A stretch of DNA of 22,232 nucleotides from a virus. Position 1 is the stretch's first letter. The number at the start of each line of letters is the position of its first letter. The position numbers and the translations under genes are program-made. This document shows, in pieces, positions 13,858-21,274 of the stretch. The stretch is from the IMG/VR virus record IMGVR_UViG_3300031951_001315, positions 1 to 22,232 of that record; one strand, written 5' to 3'. Under the pieces are notes generated by a model. The model was given only the letters and a program-made list of their open reading frames with translations, did not search any database and was not told the origin of the DNA.

Positions 13858-14279
13858 TGGCGTTTACGGGCAACTACAGTTGCAACACTCTTCGGTCAGG
13901 CTTGATAAACGGGTCGTTCAACTTCTCGTCAAACACCTTTTATCTGGCGTTGTACACCAACGCAGCCACGCTTGATGAGACCACCACTGCATACACCACG
14001 ACTGGAGAAGCCTCGGGTGGCAACTATGTTGCTGGTGGGCAAATTGTCACAGCCACTGTAGGTACGGAAACCACTTCCGCTGGGAGCATCGTGTTCATCA
14101 ACTTCTCGTCCCCTGCTTGGACGGGCGCGATTACTGCCAGAGGTGCGTTGATTTACAAGGCCGGAGATAATGGCGCTGTGTGCGTCTTAGACTTTGGCAG
14201 TAACAAAACATCCACCAACACTTTTCCCGTGACGATGCCTGCAAACACAAGCACATCGGCGCTCATTCGGTTTGTTTAA
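13857..14279 (+). CDS. Beta-rich tail or virion protein
   Basis: A 140-aa protein in a TAATG overlap. It reads GNYSCNTLRSGLINGSFNFS, then a strand pattern FYLALYTNAATLDETTTAY, a Gly/Thr-rich middle (SGGNYVAGGQIVTATVG), INFSSPAWTG and ALIYKAGDNGAVCVLDFGS, ending ALIRFV. All strands, no helix. Such small proteins lie between adaptor and fibre genes in many aquatic phages and are thought to be tail or fibre-collar components. No enzymatic motif is visible. Confidence 0.7.
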   Translation: MAFTGNYSCNTLRSGLINGSFNFSSNTFYLALYTNAATLDETTTAYTTTGEASGGNYVAGGQIVTATVGTETTSAGSIVFINFSSPAWTGAITARGALIYKAGDNGAVCVLDFGSNKTSTNTFPVTMPANTSTSALIRFV

Positions 14280-14289
14280 GGAGTATCCT

Positions 14290-14865
14290 ATGTTCAACGA
14301 AAAAGCTCAATCTACTGACACCGTAACTGCGGGTCTAGTTGCTGGTACAGCCCTGAAAAATGGCGCTCATGGCGGGGGCGTGTTTCACGTTCAATGTCTA
14401 GATAAAGATGGCAACTTAAAGTGGGAAGACGAGATGCACAATCTCGTGGTCAATGTGGGGCTGCAAAACATGAATACTCAGTACTTCACAGGTACTACGT
14501 ATACGGCTTCGTTTTTCCTTGGATTGGTAACTGGCCCCGGTTCTGGCACGACATATTCCGCCTCTGACACTTTAGGTTCTAAATCATGGACTGAATTCAC
14601 CGACTACGCTGGCTCACGCAAGTCTGTGACTTTTGGTACGGCTACTACTGCTGACCCGTCCGTCATCAGTAACTCTGCTTCGCCTGCCTCATTCACTATT
14701 TCTGGTGCCGGGGGTGTTGTTGCCGGGGCGTTCCTGTGTACTGTGAGCAGTGGCACTTCGGGGGTTTTGTTCTCTGAAGCCGACTTCCAGTCTCCTGGCG
14801 ACCGTACCGTGGTGAGCGGTGACACGTTGAATGTGACCTACACGTTCAGCCTTGACGCTGCGTAA
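14290..14865 (+). CDS. Conserved beta-rich tail protein
   Basis: A 191-aa protein. ATG 14290 is six bases after AAGGAG (14278-14283); the in-frame TTG at 14272 is less likely. A helical, basic N-terminus is followed by a recognisable core, GGGVFHVQCLDKDGNLKWED, LVVNVGLQNMNTQYFTGTTY and FFLGLVTGPG, then a Ser/Thr-rich beta region ending LNVTYTFSLDAA. Proteins with this VECxDKDGNLKW-type signature are common in phage structural modules, and I believe they are tail or fibre attachment components. No direct proof here. Confidence 0.72.
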   Translation: MFNEKAQSTDTVTAGLVAGTALKNGAHGGGVFHVQCLDKDGNLKWEDEMHNLVVNVGLQNMNTQYFTGTTYTASFFLGLVTGPGSGTTYSASDTLGSKSWTEFTDYAGSRKSVTFGTATTADPSVISNSASPASFTISGAGGVVAGAFLCTVSSGTSGVLFSEADFQSPGDRTVVSGDTLNVTYTFSLDAA

Positions 14866-14871
14866 TCCTTT

Positions 14872-15696
14872 GTGTTCGGTACATCCGCATTTGCCGCCGC
14901 GCCCTTTGCTGCTTTAGCAGGGGCAGGCGCGAGCTATGACAGCACGGTTGATGAAGCTGTAACGGCGTCAGATACAGCGGTCAATGCGGTGGCGTTGTTT
15001 GCGCCCCTGATTTTGGAAGAGATTGCGGTTGGTGAGAATATTGTTGTCGCTGAATCGAACTTCAGCGCGGCCATAGCAGAGATCGCCACTGCACTGGACA
15101 CGCCTTCAGCTTTGATGGTGTTCCCGGCGTACTTTGAAGACGCGGCAACTGCTTCGGACACGTTCGCCGCTGCGGCGATTTTTGGAGGGTTGTGTGCAGA
15201 CACTGCCAGCGTGTCTGATCTGTATTCAGCCCAAGCAGATTTTAACGGGGCATATGCGGATACTGGAACAGTGTCCGACTCGTTTGTTGGGGGACAGGTA
15301 TATGCCTCACTCGCCCAAGATTTAATGTCAGCGTTGGATACGCCAAGTTCAAATGCGGACCTTTTGGCGTTTTTGGCTGAGCTTGCTACAGGGTTTGATA
15401 CAACCGCCGCCGCTGCTGGATTTGGGGTTTCTGTGGCCGACACTGCCGCAGGGTCTGACACTACTTTGGTAGCCCCTTCCACGTTTAACGCCGCTGTCAG
15501 CGACACCGCCGCTGCTCTGGATTCGCTCTTGGCTTCAGCCGTCTTTCTTGCTACCATACAGGATAGTGCGGTAGGGGCGGATGTGATACTTGCTCAGTTC
15601 TTGTGGGAAATCATCAATGACTCACAAACGGCAAATTGGACCGAAATAAACAACTCGCAATCTACCACTTGGCAGGTTGTGAAAACCCAATCGTAA
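14872..15696 (+). CDS. Repeat protein with eleven 20-residue units, probable fibre component
   Basis: A 274-aa protein starting at GTG 14872 without a clear Shine-Dalgarno. After an Ala-rich leader (FGTSAFAAAPFAALAGAG), residues 20-245 divide into eleven units of 20 or 21 residues (the first 24) of the form x4-(A/E)DTAxxSDTxxAxxxF. Examples are GGLCADTASVSDLYSAQADF and NAAVSDTAAALDSLLASAVF. The constant length and hydrophobic/Asp pattern suggest a solenoid or stacked helical shaft. The end has a W-x-x-I-N-x-SQ motif in two copies 11 residues apart. It precedes the fibre gene, so it may be part of the fibre or its attachment. No family is named. Confidence 0.75.
   Translation: MFGTSAFAAAPFAALAGAGASYDSTVDEAVTASDTAVNAVALFAPLILEEIAVGENIVVAESNFSAAIAEIATALDTPSALMVFPAYFEDAATASDTFAAAAIFGGLCADTASVSDLYSAQADFNGAYADTGTVSDSFVGGQVYASLAQDLMSALDTPSSNADLLAFLAELATGFDTTAAAAGFGVSVADTAAGSDTTLVAPSTFNAAVSDTAAALDSLLASAVFLATIQDSAVGADVILAQFLWEIINDSQTANWTEINNSQSTTWQVVKTQS
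14929..15606 (+). repeat. Eleven tandem ~60-bp coding repeats
   Basis: The repeat region of the preceding protein, with six consecutive units of exactly 20 codons and others of 20 to 24. The DNA has diverged strongly between units while the Asp-Thr-Ala / Ser-Asp-Thr and terminal Phe pattern is kept, so this is an old, protein-selected repeat. Confidence 0.75.
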
Positions 15697-15705
15697 GAGG
15701 CACAA

Positions 15706-18213
15706 ATGGCACTCGTAGTAAAAGACAGAGTACAAGAAACCACCTCAACAACGGGGACGGGCACTGTTACGCTTGGTGGGGCTGTCCTTGGGTATCAGTC
15801 CTTTGCCACAGTTGGTAATGGCAATACCACGTACTACACCATCGTAGACCTGACCGCAGGGGACTGGGAAGTTGGTATTGGTACGTACACTGCTTCGGGT
15901 ACAACTCTGTCTCGTACAACCGTGTTGTCTTCCAGCAATGCAGGCTCGTTGGTTCCTTTCGCTGCGGGCACAAAGAATGTCTTTGTGACCTACCCGTCTT
16001 CGCGTTCGGTTTATCTGAGCGCGGCGGGGCTGGCTGTTGACGTTCTTGACATTGGCACACTGGGCACCAGCACGGCCAACATCACCACGGCAAATATTAC
16101 GTCCGGCACAGTATCAACAACACCAACCAACAACACAGACATTGTTAACAAGCAGTACGCCGACGCCATTGCGTCTGGCATCCACTTTCATGAAGCCGTA
16201 GCCTTAGCAACTACAACAACTCTACCAGCAAACACATACAACAACGGCACATCTGGGGTAGGAGCTACGCTTACAGGAAACGCTAACGGCGCTTTGTCTG
16301 TGGACTCAACACTTACTATTGCCGCAGAACGCATACTGGTAAAGAATGAAGCGGCTGGTGCAAATAACGGCGTGTATGTTGTTACTCAGGTAGGTTCTGC
16401 CGGAACGCCTTACATTCTGACTCGTGCTACAGACTTTGATTCTGTTGGTACCGGAGTTGACCAGATTGACGAGGGTGACTTTTTCTTGGTGACCAGCGGC
16501 GTTGCTAACCTTAATACTGCTTGGGTACAACAGACTGCACCTCCTATAACGATTGGCACAACAGCACTTGTTTTTCAGCAGTTCTCCGCACCAATCACTT
16601 ACACCGCAGGGACGGGGCTGTCTGAGTCTCCCACCTACACGTTCAACATCGCTAACACTGGGGTAAGCGCAACAACCTACGGCTCCGCAAGTTCTGTCCC
16701 AGTCGTGGCAGTCAACGCCCAAGGCCAGATTACTTCGGCTACCGACACAGCCATTGCCATTGCCGCAGGGGCGGTGTCTGGTCTTGCAGCTTCAGCTACC
16801 ACGGACACGACCAATGCAAACAACATCACCTCTGGTTCGTTGGGTACTTCAAGGCTCACGGGTTCTTACACGGGTATCACTGGGACGGGGGCATTGGCTG
16901 CGGGTTCGTTGGCTTCAGGCTTCACGGCAGTATCGGCTCCTCTGGGCGGCACTGGGCAAACCTCTTATGCCGTTGGCGACTTGATCTATGCAGACACAAC
17001 CACATCGCTGGCCAAACTTGCAGACGTAGCCGTAGGCAATGCACTGATCTCTGGGGGTGTAGGCGCGGCTCCAAGCTGGGGCAAGATTGGCATGGCAACG
17101 CATGTCAGCGGCACACTGCCAATCGCCAACGGCGGTACAAACTCTACGGCGACGGCGACAAACGGGGGTATTGGCTATGGTACGGGCACGGCCCATGCGT
17201 ACTCAGTGGCGGGCACTTCCGGGCAGGTCCTGCAAAGCAACGGGGCAGCGGCCCCCACTTGGCTTTCTCAATCCAGCATCGCTGCGGGTTCAGCAACCAA
17301 CGCTACTTTTGCATCATCGGCCACAAACGCCACTTTTGCGACTTCGGCTACCAATGCAACTTTTGCTTCTTCGGCCACCAACGCCAGCGCAGCTACCAAC
17401 GCAGGCTACGCCACAAATGCTGGTAGGGCGTACCCTAATCGGTCTGACGGTACGGGCATTAACTTTTATTGGTCTGGCCAAGGCGGGCAACCAACTTGGC
17501 TTTGGGGCGGCAATGATGGCGTTAATTTTTACGTTTACAACCCCAGCAACTTTGCTGTGTCCTCTGCTTCTAATGCAAGTTATGCCTCTTCGGCAGGTTC
17601 CGCTACCAACGCTACGTACTCGAATAACGCAAGTGCGAAGTGGACAAGTGCGGCAATTGCTGGGTCTCAATCTGGAAACACAAGTGCAGTTGAAGTCAGA
17701 AACAACGGCGGCACTGGTGATTCAAACCTTGCAAACATCACATTCCATTGCCAAGGGACTTATGGAACGTCACTCCACTTACGGCCAGACGGTTACTTCG
17801 GCGTTGGCGGATGGTCAGCAAGCTCATGGAGATGGTACACATATCTAGGCAATGGGGATATGACTGCGGCAGGAAACGTCACTGCATATTCTGACCCACG
17901 ATTAAAAACAGAAATTACCCCAATCCAGTCCGCTCTTTCCATTGTCCAGCAACTTAATGGTGTTAAATTTAAGTGGATTGAAAGCTCCATAATTGGGCAT
18001 CCGGGGGAGTACGACTACGGTGTGTTAGCAGATCAGGTACAGAAGGTGTTGCCTGAATTGGTCAGTGATTCGATGCACGAAGCCCCGGAAGGGGACAAAT
18101 ACAAAACAGTTGCATACGATAAATTTGCTCCAATTTTAATTGAGGCAGTCAAAGAGTTAACTGCCAAAGTAACAATGCTTGAAGAGAGCCTGAAAGCACT
18201 GGGAGCTAAATAA
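15706..18213 (+). CDS. Tail fibre/spike with C-terminal S74 intramolecular chaperone
   Basis: An 835-aa receptor-binding protein. The N-terminal ~130 residues (KDRVQETTSTTGTGTVTLGG onward) look like a virion-attachment domain. Residues about 160-300 contain a module common in aquatic phage fibres, with AERILVKNEAAGANNGVYVV and TRATDFDSV. A Gly/Thr/Ala-rich shaft follows, including three perfect 9-residue (S/G)SATNATFA-type units. The last ~109 residues match the peptidase S74 chaperone: YSDPRLKTEI (Ser729, with Arg and Lys in the conserved SDxRLK), NGVKFKW, YGVLADQVQKVLPELV and LIEAVKEL. This domain assists trimer folding and then cuts itself off, typically before that Ser. Fold type of the shaft is uncertain. 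Confidence 0.88.
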   Translation: MALVVKDRVQETTSTTGTGTVTLGGAVLGYQSFATVGNGNTTYYTIVDLTAGDWEVGIGTYTASGTTLSRTTVLSSSNAGSLVPFAAGTKNVFVTYPSSRSVYLSAAGLAVDVLDIGTLGTSTANITTANITSGTVSTTPTNNTDIVNKQYADAIASGIHFHEAVALATTTTLPANTYNNGTSGVGATLTGNANGALSVDSTLTIAAERILVKNEAAGANNGVYVVTQVGSAGTPYILTRATDFDSVGTGVDQIDEGDFFLVTSGVANLNTAWVQQTAPPITIGTTALVFQQFSAPITYTAGTGLSESPTYTFNIANTGVSATTYGSASSVPVVAVNAQGQITSATDTAIAIAAGAVSGLAASATTDTTNANNITSGSLGTSRLTGSYTGITGTGALAAGSLASGFTAVSAPLGGTGQTSYAVGDLIYADTTTSLAKLADVAVGNALISGGVGAAPSWGKIGMATHVSGTLPIANGGTNSTATATNGGIGYGTGTAHAYSVAGTSGQVLQSNGAAAPTWLSQSSIAAGSATNATFASSATNATFATSATNATFASSATNASAATNAGYATNAGRAYPNRSDGTGINFYWSGQGGQPTWLWGGNDGVNFYVYNPSNFAVSSASNASYASSAGSATNATYSNNASAKWTSAAIAGSQSGNTSAVEVRNNGGTGDSNLANITFHCQGTYGTSLHLRPDGYFGVGGWSASSWRWYTYLGNGDMTAAGNVTAYSDPRLKTEITPIQSALSIVQQLNGVKFKWIESSIIGHPGEYDYGVLADQVQKVLPELVSDSMHEAPEGDKYKTVAYDKFAPILIEAVKELTAKVTMLEESLKALGAK
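17287..17388 (+). repeat. 27-bp tandem repeat in fibre shaft
   Basis: Three in-frame 27-base units (17287-17313, 17314-17340, 17341-17367) encode GSATNATFA, SSATNATFA and TSATNATFA, followed by a partial fourth. Related SATNATFA blocks recur in the second fibre gene near 20290-20430. Confidence 0.85.
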
Positions 18214-19211
18214 TGACGATGCCATCCAGTGGGGCACTGAATATGGGTGGTACATCCAGCCCGGTTAGTGTCGCCCAAGAACTTGGACTTGGTTTGACTA
18301 CAACTATTTCAATGAACCAAGCCAATGTGCGGACTCTTGCTGGTGTTGGCGGTAGCGGTACAACGTGGAGCATGAGTTCGTTATACGGTAAATCAAATGT
18401 AACTCCTTCCGTTGAATATCTTGTAGTTGCTGGCGGGGGTGGTGGTGGCTTCAGTAATAACGATTCCCGTGGCGGTGGTGGCGGTGCGGGGGGTATGCTC
18501 ACTGGTTCAGTAGGCGTATCAAAGGGTGTGACGTATACAGTCACCGTAGGCGGTGGTGGTGCGACCTCTTCAGGGGCGTCTTCAAATGGTGGCAATTCTG
18601 TATTTTCCTCAATAACATCAACTGGCGGTGGCGCTGGCGGTGGCCCTCCCGGACAAAACGGATTTTCTGGTGGTTCAGGCGGGGGCGGCGGACAAAACGG
18701 AGCCACTTCTGGCGGTGCAGGTACAGCCGGGCAAGGAAATACCGGCGGAAATGGTGGCTACGATGCAAATGGCGGGCAATGCGGTGGCGGTGGCGGTGGC
18801 GCAGGTGCAGTTGGTGCGACTGGTACTGGCAGTATTCAAGGTGTTGCAGGTGGTAACGGTTTAACTTCTTCTATTACAGGGTCATCAACTTATTACGCTG
18901 GTGGGGGCGGTGCTGGTGGACAAGTTGACGGTGGCCCCGGTGGGCTTGGTGGAGGTGGATTTGGTGGCGACGGACGTGGTGACGGAGCAAGACCAACCGC
19001 GCCCGCAACTGCCGGAACTGCAAATACAGGCGGAGGTGGCGGTGGTGGCGGCAATGGCGCATACTCGGCTGCTGGCGGTTCTGGAGTTGTGATTGTTCGA
19101 TATTCAAACGCATATCCAGCCGCAGCGTCAACAACAGGGAGCCCATCTCTTACAAATACTGGCGGCTATCTTATTTACAGGTGGACGGGGTCAGGATCAA
19201 TAACACTCTAG
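18213..19211 (+). CDS. Glycine-rich tail-tip adhesin
   Basis: A 332-aa protein in a TAATG overlap with the fibre gene. Residues 1-60 (MPSSGALNMGG, SPVSVAQELGLG, ISMNQANVRTLAG, WSMSSLYGKS) form an N-terminal module I recognise from phage tail-tip proteins. From VEYLVVAGGGGGG onward lies a long region of poly-Gly runs separated by short Ser/Thr/Asn/Ala segments, ending with SGVVIVRYSN. This resembles the glycine-rich domains of receptor-binding adhesins, where Gly runs pack as polyglycine-II helices (S16 gp38 is the known case). The loops between runs are the probable receptor contact. Placement after the S74 fibre supports a host-range role. Confidence 0.8.
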   Translation: MTMPSSGALNMGGTSSPVSVAQELGLGLTTTISMNQANVRTLAGVGGSGTTWSMSSLYGKSNVTPSVEYLVVAGGGGGGFSNNDSRGGGGGAGGMLTGSVGVSKGVTYTVTVGGGGATSSGASSNGGNSVFSSITSTGGGAGGGPPGQNGFSGGSGGGGGQNGATSGGAGTAGQGNTGGNGGYDANGGQCGGGGGGAGAVGATGTGSIQGVAGGNGLTSSITGSSTYYAGGGGAGGQVDGGPGGLGGGGFGGDGRGDGARPTAPATAGTANTGGGGGGGGNGAYSAAGGSGVVIVRYSNAYPAAASTTGSPSLTNTGGYLIYRWTGSGSITL

Positions 19212-19215
19212 AGAC

Positions 19216-19584
19216 ATGGCACATTTTGCACAACTTAATGAACAAGGCATAGTCACACAAGTTATTGTTGTGGCTAATGATGAATTGTTGGTGGATGGCG
19301 TAGAGGACGAAGCAAAGGGGGTTGCTTTTTGTCAGTCTTTGTTTGGCGGCGACTGGAAACAAACAAGCTACAGTGGAAGTATTCGGAAAAATTACGCTGG
19401 TCTTGGGTATACCTACGACGCTAAGCGTGATGCGTTTATTCCCCCTCAACCGTATCCAAGCTGGGTGTTGGTAGAAGAAACTTGTAATTGGATTGCGCCT
19501 GTTTCTTATCCTACTAACGGTGGGATATATCAATGGGATGAAACAACGGCAGCTTGGGTTGAATTTATAAAGGAAAACCAATGA
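19216..19584 (+). CDS. Small fibre-associated protein
   Basis: A 122-aa protein starting five bases after the adhesin stop. It reads MAHFAQLNEQGIVTQVIVVA, IRKNYAGLGYTYDAKRDAFI, PPQPYPSWVLVEETCNWIAP, ending with WDETTAAWVEFIKENQ. The segments RKNYAGIGYTYD and IPPxPYPSWVL are familiar from T4-like cyanophages and other aquatic phages, where the protein lies next to tail-fibre genes. It may assist fibre assembly or be a minor tail component. The stop overlaps the start of the next fibre gene, supporting a shared task. Confidence 0.75.
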   Translation: MAHFAQLNEQGIVTQVIVVANDELLVDGVEDEAKGVAFCQSLFGGDWKQTSYSGSIRKNYAGLGYTYDAKRDAFIPPQPYPSWVLVEETCNWIAPVSYPTNGGIYQWDETTAAWVEFIKENQ

Positions 19585-20843
19585 GCACATATTCCTCAAA
19601 TCTTCGGATTGAACTGCCGACTAGCGGCACCCAGGCGGGTGTTTGGGGAGACACGACCAACAACAATTTGGCGTATATCCTAGATACCGCTGTCAGTGGG
19701 TATCAGACGGTCAGCGTGACTTCTGCCAGCCAAGCCCTGACATACACAAACGGCCCAACGTCCACAGCAGCAAGCAACCAAGCTGTGTATGCCATGTTGC
19801 GGTTCACCACCACGACTGGTGCTGCCTTCGCTGTCTATGCACCCCCTGCCTCCAAAGCGTACATCGTTTGGAACAACAGTGGTTATTCAATGACCATCTA
19901 CAACTCGTCTGTGATTGGCAACACCACAGCAGCGGGAACAGGGGTCACGGTCACCGACGGCTCCAAAGTCATGGTCTGGTCTGATGCGACCAACTTCTAT
20001 GAACTGCAAGCCGCAAACCTGACTGGTACTTTGGCGGTTGTCAATGGTGGTACAGGCGCAACCACTGCGGCAGGAGCAAGAACAAATTTAGGTTTGGTCA
20101 TTGGTACAAACGTACCTTCTCCTACTGGAACCGGGGCGTCAGGTACTTGGGGTATTAACGTCTCAGGCAGCGCAGCCAGCGCCACAAATGCAACTCTGGC
20201 TACTACCGCCACTTTGGCCACTTTAGCTACTACTGCCACTTTGGCCACTACAGCTACGCTGGCTACGCTTGCAACACTAGCGTCTTCCGCAACAAATGCA
20301 ACTTTTGCCACCTCCGCAGGGTCTGCCACCAATGCCGGGGCTGCTACTAACGCGGGGTTTGCGACCAGTGCGGGGTCCGCCACCAATGCAACTTTTGCCA
20401 CTTCCGCAGGGTCTGCCACCAACGCAGGGTTTGCCACTAACTCAACAACCGCTGCCAATGGTGGGGTAACTTCAGTTAATGGTTTGACTGGCGCTGTTAG
20501 TATGACGGGCTATGGTGATATTGGCTCATATGTAATTGCTGGATCAACCGATTTTAATACGGTGTCTACCACCTATAGCGCCGGTACGACGGTTGCTGGA
20601 AGCACTCTAACCAGATCATCTGGTAACCAAGGTGGTGGTTCTGGGTCTGGTGCAAATAACGTAGCGTTAAATATGTGGTTTGGCGGTGGCTTTAACGGGT
20701 ATGGAAACGGGACTACGATGGCAAGTAGTTTTGCTGATACAAATCTAGGACTAAGTGGGACTTGGCGATTAATGACTTTTGCGTATTACAGCGCTGGCTA
20801 CGGTCAGTATTATCCAGTTGGACTTTTTGTAAGGATTGCATGA
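19581..20843 (+). CDS. Second tail fibre protein
   Basis: A 420-aa protein in an ATGA overlap. Residues 1-145 form an N-terminal domain (YSSNLRIELPTSGTQAGVWG, NNNLAYILDTAVSGYQTVSV, KAYIVWNNSGYSMTIYNSS) that I recognise as a virion-attachment module. It is followed by a linker with LAVVNGGTGATTAAGARTNL, typical of fibre shafts. Residues ~195-295 are low-complexity Ala/Thr/Leu and SATNATFA repeats. A Gly-rich tip ends with SGTWRLMTFAYY and VGLFVRIA, a common receptor-binding ending. No S74 domain is present, unlike the first fibre. Confidence 0.82.
   Translation: MSTYSSNLRIELPTSGTQAGVWGDTTNNNLAYILDTAVSGYQTVSVTSASQALTYTNGPTSTAASNQAVYAMLRFTTTTGAAFAVYAPPASKAYIVWNNSGYSMTIYNSSVIGNTTAAGTGVTVTDGSKVMVWSDATNFYELQAANLTGTLAVVNGGTGATTAAGARTNLGLVIGTNVPSPTGTGASGTWGINVSGSAASATNATLATTATLATLATTATLATTATLATLATLASSATNATFATSAGSATNAGAATNAGFATSAGSATNATFATSAGSATNAGFATNSTTAANGGVTSVNGLTGAVSMTGYGDIGSYVIAGSTDFNTVSTTYSAGTTVAGSTLTRSSGNQGGGSGSGANNVALNMWFGGGFNGYGNGTTMASSFADTNLGLSGTWRLMTFAYYSAGYGQYYPVGLFVRIA
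20295..20422 (+). repeat. 90-bp spaced repeat in second fibre
   Basis: A 38-base block at 20295-20332 recurs at 20385-20422 with one mismatch (20312 C, 20402 T), exactly 90 bases or 30 codons apart. It encodes NATFATSAGSATN. Between and around lie further diverged copies. Its SATNATFA core matches the shaft of the first fibre, so it could support recombination between the two genes. Confidence 0.85.
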
Positions 20844-21271
20844 TGTACTACACAGATGTAAAAAACCCTATTTGGGCTAACCCGGACAGAACCGCTGTCG
20901 TATGCCAAGTGCTATTTGAGGGGCAGTCCGAGTATTTTCCGTTTGGGGCCGTACCCCATGACGTAGAAGCACATGGCGTACAGATATATTCTGAATGCGT
21001 GTCTGGTAAATGGGGACCAATTGAAGACTATGTTGAACCTGTACGACCACCGAATACTGCGGAAGCAAATAAATCAATAGCGTCTCAACTGTTGGCTGAC
21101 ACCGATTGGGTAATGGTTCCAGATGTAGCGGATGCAACGCTCAGTAATCCATATCTGACAAACAAAGCGGATTTTGTTGCATATCGAAACCTGCTTCGCG
21201 CTATCGTTATAAGCCCTACGACTGGAGATTTATCTTGGCCAAATAAACCAACGGCAAATTGGAGCACTTAA
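20840..21271 (+). CDS. Tail fibre assembly-like protein
   Basis: A 142-143-aa protein. Two adjacent ATGs occur; ATG 20843 has the better spacing (7) from AAGGA at 20831-20835, while ATG 20840 overlaps the previous stop. The first half (YYTDVKNPIWANPDRTAVVC, VLFEGQSEYFPFGAVPHDVE) is beta-rich. The second (NKSIASQLLADTDWVMVPDV, FVAYRNLLRAIVISPTTGDL, SWPNKPTANW) has the LLxxTDW and YRxxLRxI pattern of fibre-assembly chaperones. Such proteins help the distal fibre trimerise. The place directly after a fibre gene fits. Confidence 0.75.
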   Translation: MMYYTDVKNPIWANPDRTAVVCQVLFEGQSEYFPFGAVPHDVEAHGVQIYSECVSGKWGPIEDYVEPVRPPNTAEANKSIASQLLADTDWVMVPDVADATLSNPYLTNKADFVAYRNLLRAIVISPTTGDLSWPNKPTANWST

Positions 21272-21274
21272 ATT
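21261..21274 (+). promoter_or_regulatory. Ribosome binding site for a predicted ATT start
   Basis: GGAG at 21261-21264 is 7 bases before ATT 21272, which itself follows the TAA (21269-21271) of the preceding gene in the same frame. No ATG, GTG or TTG occurs in that frame until GTG 21527, so this site decides the start of the next gene. Confidence 0.65.

Noticed and set aside
17087-17848. A 253-codon + strand frame inside the first fibre.
   Set aside because: It is an alternate frame of repetitive Gly/Thr/Ala codons giving Arg/Leu/Pro-rich sequence without domain features; it has no separate RBS.
20200-20430. CRISPR-like or tandem repeat array.
   Set aside because: The repeats are in frame, diverged at third positions and encode a fibre shaft; there are no constant repeats with unique spacers and no cas genes.
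20500-20843. Diversity-generating retroelement variable region at the end of the second fibre.
   Set aside because: The SGTWRLM...VRIA end is a common fibre tip, no template repeat or reverse transcriptase is in the window, and adenine-rich target codons are not evident.
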